Positions 33,820 through 36,739 of a DNA stretch of 36,739 nucleotides are shown here, piece after piece. The DNA comes from an uncultured Collinsella sp. (GTDB taxonomy: Bacteria; Actinomycetota; Coriobacteriia; Coriobacteriales; Coriobacteriaceae), in assembly GCA_902469555.1 (NCBI GenBank), contig CABRDB010000076.1:1-36739 (forward strand). Reading direction: 5' to 3'. The stretch's first letter is position 1; every line of letters starts with the position of its first letter. Below the pieces are notes generated by a model. It saw only the letters and a program-made list of their open reading frames with translations. It did no database searches and was not told the DNA's origin. Position numbers and translations under genes: made by a program.

Positions 33820-35217
33820 TTAGGCGCGCTCGAGGAAGGCTTTGTAGCCGCGGTAGGCCTCGTAGATATCGGCCTTGTTGGCGACCTCCCACAGGGCGTG
33901 CATGGACAGGACGGCAACGCCGGAGTCGATGACGTTCATGCCGTACTTGGCCATGATGTAGGCGATGGTGCCGCCGCCACCAGCGTTGACGCGGCCGAGC
34001 TCGCAGGTCTGGAAGTCCACGCCGGCCTCGTCCATGATGTCGCGGACGAGGGCCACATACTCGGCGTCGGCGTCGTTAGAGCCGCCCTTGCCGCGGCTGC
34101 CCGTGTACTTGTTAAAGCACAGGCCGCGACCCATGAAGGCGGCGTTCTTGGTCTCGAACTTGCCGGCATAGCCCGGGTCGAAGCCGGCGGACACGTCGGA
34201 GGAGAGCATACGGCTGCGGGCGAGCGCGCGGCGCAGAGCCAGCGGGCTGTCCTCGCCGGCGAGCATCATGATCTCGGCGACGGTGTTCTCGAAGAAGCGA
34301 CTCGTCATGCCGGTGGCACCCACGGAACCGATCTCCTCCTTGTCGACGATGAGCGTGATGCTCGTGCGCTCCACGTTGGTGACGTTGATCTGGGCGAGCA
34401 TGGAGGGGTAGGCACAGACGCGGTCGTCATGGCCATAGCCCAGAATCATGGAGCGGTCGAGGCCCATGTCGCGGGCGGGGCCGGCGGGCACGACCTCGAT
34501 CTCGGCGGAGAGGAAGTCCTCCTCCTCGACGTCGTACTGCTCCTTGAGGATATCCAGGAACATCTGCTTGACGGGCTCCTTGGGGGCGTCCTTGTCGTCC
34601 TCATCGAACTTGACGGGACGGCCGCCCACGATCACGTCGAGGATCTCGGCGTCGACGGCGTCTTTGGCAGGCTTAGACATCTGCTCGCTCGAGAGATGGA
34701 TCAGCAGGTCGGAGATGGTAAAGACCGGATCGTCCGCCTTGTCGCCGATATTGATGTCGACGGTGGTACCGTCCTTTTTGCAGATGACGCCCACGAGTGC
34801 GAGCGGGGAGGCTACCCAGTGGTAGCTCTTGACGCCGCCGTAGTAGTGCGTGTCGAGATAAGCCATGTCGCCGGCCTCGAAGGCGGGGTTCTGCTTAAGG
34901 TCCAGGCGCGGCGAGTCCACGTGCGCGCCCAGGATGTTAAAGCCCTGCTCGAGCGGGGCGGTGCCCAGATTGACGAGCATAAGGTCCTTGCCGTGGTTAG
35001 CGGCATACACCTTGTCGCCTGCCTTAAGCTCGCGGCCTGCGGCGATTACGGTCTCCAGGTCGACGTATCCCGCCTCCTCGGCCATCTTGATGCCGGCCTT
35101 GACGCACAGGCGCTCGGTCTTGTTCTCACTCAAAAACTGCTTATAGCCGCGGCAAAGCTCCTCGAGCTCCTCGACTTGCTGAGGGGTGTACTTTTTCCAT
35201 GCGCAGGGACGCTCCAT
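33820..35217 (-). CDS. M18 family aspartyl aminopeptidase
   Basis: M18 peptidases are dodecameric cytoplasmic zinc aminopeptidases that prefer acidic N-terminal residues. The 465-residue product has the metal-binding H99-V-D101 in GAHVDSPRLDL, the Glu pair in DKEEIGSVGA (near 294-295), the Asp pair in YGHDDRVCAYP (264-265), and the last ligand His in LSMHALWEVA. The start MERPCAWKKYTP at 35217 has AGGAG eight bases ahead; a much longer frame upstream is not coding. It is divergent from polA across a 166-base gap in which I see no convincing promoter. Confidence 0.95.
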   Translation of the reverse strand: MERPCAWKKYTPQQVEELEELCRGYKQFLSENKTERLCVKAGIKMAEEAGYVDLETVIAAGRELKAGDKVYAANHGKDLMLVNLGTAPLEQGFNILGAHVDSPRLDLKQNPAFEAGDMAYLDTHYYGGVKSYHWVASPLALVGVICKKDGTTVDINIGDKADDPVFTISDLLIHLSSEQMSKPAKDAVDAEILDVIVGGRPVKFDEDDKDAPKEPVKQMFLDILKEQYDVEEEDFLSAEIEVVPAGPARDMGLDRSMILGYGHDDRVCAYPSMLAQINVTNVERTSITLIVDKEEIGSVGATGMTSRFFENTVAEIMMLAGEDSPLALRRALARSRMLSSDVSAGFDPGYAGKFETKNAAFMGRGLCFNKYTGSRGKGGSNDADAEYVALVRDIMDEAGVDFQTCELGRVNAGGGGTIAYIMAKYGMNVIDSGVAVLSMHALWEVANKADIYEAYRGYKAFLERA

Positions 35218-35383
35218 GACGCAGGCTCCTTTCGGATCGATCGTGCTGGTTGATGTACCGTGAGCCATCGTATCACTCGGGAGCGTGCGGTGGCGGGGGA
35301 GCTTGATGTGCGGTGGCCGCTGGGCGGGGAGCGTGTAAACTGGAGTGAGCAAACCGTGCCCAGCCCAAAGCGAGGTATTCAAT

Positions 35384-36739
35384 ATGTCTGACAAGCGCCG
35401 CACCTTTGCCGTCATCGACGGCAACTCGCTCATGCACCGTGCCTTCCACGCCGTGCCGCCGACCATGAACGCGCCGGACGGTCGCCCCACCAACGCAATC
35501 TTTGGCTTTCTGAACATGTTTCTCAAGATGATCGATGCCTTTAACCCCGACGGCGTGGTCGTGGCGTTTGATAAGGGCAAACCGCGCGTGCGCATGGAGA
35601 TGCTGCCGCAGTATAAGGCGCAGCGCCCGCCCATGGACCCCGATCTGCATGCGCAGTTCCCTATGATCAAGGAGCTGCTCACCGCGCTCAACGTGCCGAT
35701 TCTGCAGTCCGAGGGCTGGGAAGGCGACGATATCCTGGGAACCATGGCTCGCCTGGGCGAGCAGGCCGGCTGCGACATGCTGCTGGTGACTGGCGACCGC
35801 GACATGTATCAACTTGTGACTGAGCACGTCAACGTGGTCTCGACCCGCAAGGGCCTATCCGACGTGGCGATCATGACGCCCGAGAGCGTAGACGACCTGT
35901 ATCACGGCATTACGCCGGCCCTCGTGCCCGATTTTTACGGTCTGAAGGGCGATACGTCGGACAACATTCCCGGCGTGCCGGGCATCGGCCCCAAAAAGGC
36001 GAGTGCGCTCATCGCGCAGTACGGCAGCCTGGACGAGGTCATTGCGCACGCTGACGAGGTCAAGGGCAAGATGGGCGAGAACCTGCGTGCGCACATCGAC
36101 GACGCACTGCTGAGCCGCAAAGTTGCGACCATTCGCACCGATGCGCCTGTCGAGCTCGACTTTGAGGCGACGTCCTTCCCGGCGTTTTCTGCCGATGAGG
36201 TCTCCGCGGCGCTGGGCGCACTCGGCATTACGGCCATGCAGAACCGTTTCCTGGCGCTGATTGGTGGCGAGGGCGGGGTCGTGCCCGCTGCCAGCGTGTT
36301 TGAGATGCCAGCGGTCGTGCGTGCCACTGCCGGTGATGCCGAGGCGCTTGCTGCCGCGGCTGCCGAGGTTGGTCGCGCCATCGAGGTGGGCGAGTGGGTC
36401 GCCGCCGTGGTGGACGATGACAAGGAAGAGAGCGCGCTCTTTGGACTGACGCGCACGCTGTGGTTGGCGACGTCCAAGGGGCTCTTTGCGCTCGAGGAGG
36501 GCGACTGCGGCACGCCTGCCGCTGTCGAGGGCTTCAATTTTGCCCACGGCGTGATCGCCGGCGTGCTCGCACGCCTGTTTATGGAGGGCCGCGTGGCGAG
36601 CCCGGACATGAAGACGCTGTTGCACGAGCTTTCGCCTATCGATTCCTCTGAGCCCGAGCTCATGGACCCGCTGGCAGTCGATTCCACGCGCATCTTCGAT
36701 ACCGTGGTTGCCGCCTACCTGTTGGATTCCGACCGCTCC
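35384..36739 (+). CDS. polA: DNA polymerase I, N-terminal part (cut by window edge)
   Basis: The frame is open to the last base, giving 452 of about 850-900 residues. The 5'-nuclease domain is complete: VIDGNSLMHRAF (10-21), VVAFDKGKPRVRMEMLPQYKAQRP split over 60-82, EGWEGDDILGT, LVTGDRDMYQL, and the helix-hairpin-helix GLKGDTSDNIPGVPGIGPKKA. After residue 290 follows the start of the exonuclease-like domain (AAEVGRAIEVGEWVAAVVDD), which in this window lacks the D-x-E proofreading pair, as in many Gram-positive homologues. GAGG lies eight bases before the ATG. The polymerase domain lies outside. Confidence 0.95.
   Translation, partial: MSDKRRTFAVIDGNSLMHRAFHAVPPTMNAPDGRPTNAIFGFLNMFLKMIDAFNPDGVVVAFDKGKPRVRMEMLPQYKAQRPPMDPDLHAQFPMIKELLTALNVPILQSEGWEGDDILGTMARLGEQAGCDMLLVTGDRDMYQLVTEHVNVVSTRKGLSDVAIMTPESVDDLYHGITPALVPDFYGLKGDTSDNIPGVPGIGPKKASALIAQYGSLDEVIAHADEVKGKMGENLRAHIDDALLSRKVATIRTDAPVELDFEATSFPAFSADEVSAALGALGITAMQNRFLALIGGEGGVVPAASVFEMPAVVRATAGDAEALAAAAAEVGRAIEVGEWVAAVVDDDKEESALFGLTRTLWLATSKGLFALEEGDCGTPAAVEGFNFAHGVIAGVLARLFMEGRVASPDMKTLLHELSPIDSSEPELMDPLAVDSTRIFDTVVAAYLLDSDRS

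Noticed and set aside
33469..35253. 594-codon + strand frame opposite the M18 aminopeptidase gene
   Set aside because: It is antisense to a complete M18 gene with all metal ligands, and its Val/Gly/His/Leu-rich sequence lacks any motif.
35855..36625. - strand frames opposite polA
   Set aside because: The + strand encodes a clear 5'-nuclease domain; the opposite frames have no start signal or family match.

Overview
The window is high-GC bacterial chromosome with tightly packed genes. Gene content and order point to an anaerobic actinomycete of the class Coriobacteriia, most likely Collinsella or a close relative. The reasons are a division and cell-wall (dcw) cluster that has SepF, YggT and DivIVA (Wag31-like) nearby but no ftsA, a Gram-positive-type wall gene set, and short anaerobe-style ThiC and M18 genes. 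The genus is an inference from content, not from a search.

Layout. Positions 86-15574 hold the dcw cluster, all on the + strand: mraZ, rsmH, an ftsL-like gene, ftsI, murF, mraY, murD, ftsW, murG, murC, murB, ftsQ and ftsZ, closed by a strong terminator. murE and ftsA are missing from their usual places. Positions 15785-21021 are a phosphate-uptake operon, pgeF-pstS-pstC-pstA-pstB-phoU, led by a tandem 7-bp repeat with the geometry of a PHO box. Positions 21141-23700 return to cell division with yggS, sepF, yggT (apparently starting at an ATC codon) and divIVA. Positions 23867-26424 are on the - strand: a nitroreductase, then a low-affinity phosphate system (a DUF47 PhoU-like protein plus a PiT permease), separated by an intergenic stretch rich in repeats. 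Positions 26675-29785 (+) hold a small conserved hypothetical, a Bax-inhibitor-1 membrane protein, a TIGR02452-type macrodomain protein whose second signature glutamate is replaced, and an SGNH hydrolase. Positions 29846-32292 (-) hold thiD and thiC, with a TPP riboswitch that overlaps the thiC ribosome binding site. Positions 32365-36739 hold a membrane-anchored unknown protein (+), yaaA (-), an M18 aminopeptidase (-), and the first 452 codons of polA (+), cut by the window edge.

Together the genes make lipid II (MurF, MraY, MurD, MurG, MurC, MurB), build the septum (FtsZ, SepF, FtsQ, FtsL, FtsI, FtsW, DivIVA), and take up phosphate by two routes (PstSCAB/PhoU and PiT/DUF47). No tRNA, rRNA, CRISPR array, prophage or complete insertion sequence was seen. 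No gap between genes exceeds 300 bases. I do not see a wholly new multi-gene system. The most notable signals are the ATC start of yggT, the altered PARG-type signature, the PHO-like tandem repeat, the 26-bp perfect inverted repeat with an adjacent TTTGG array, and a sharp codon-usage shift inside the nitroreductase gene.
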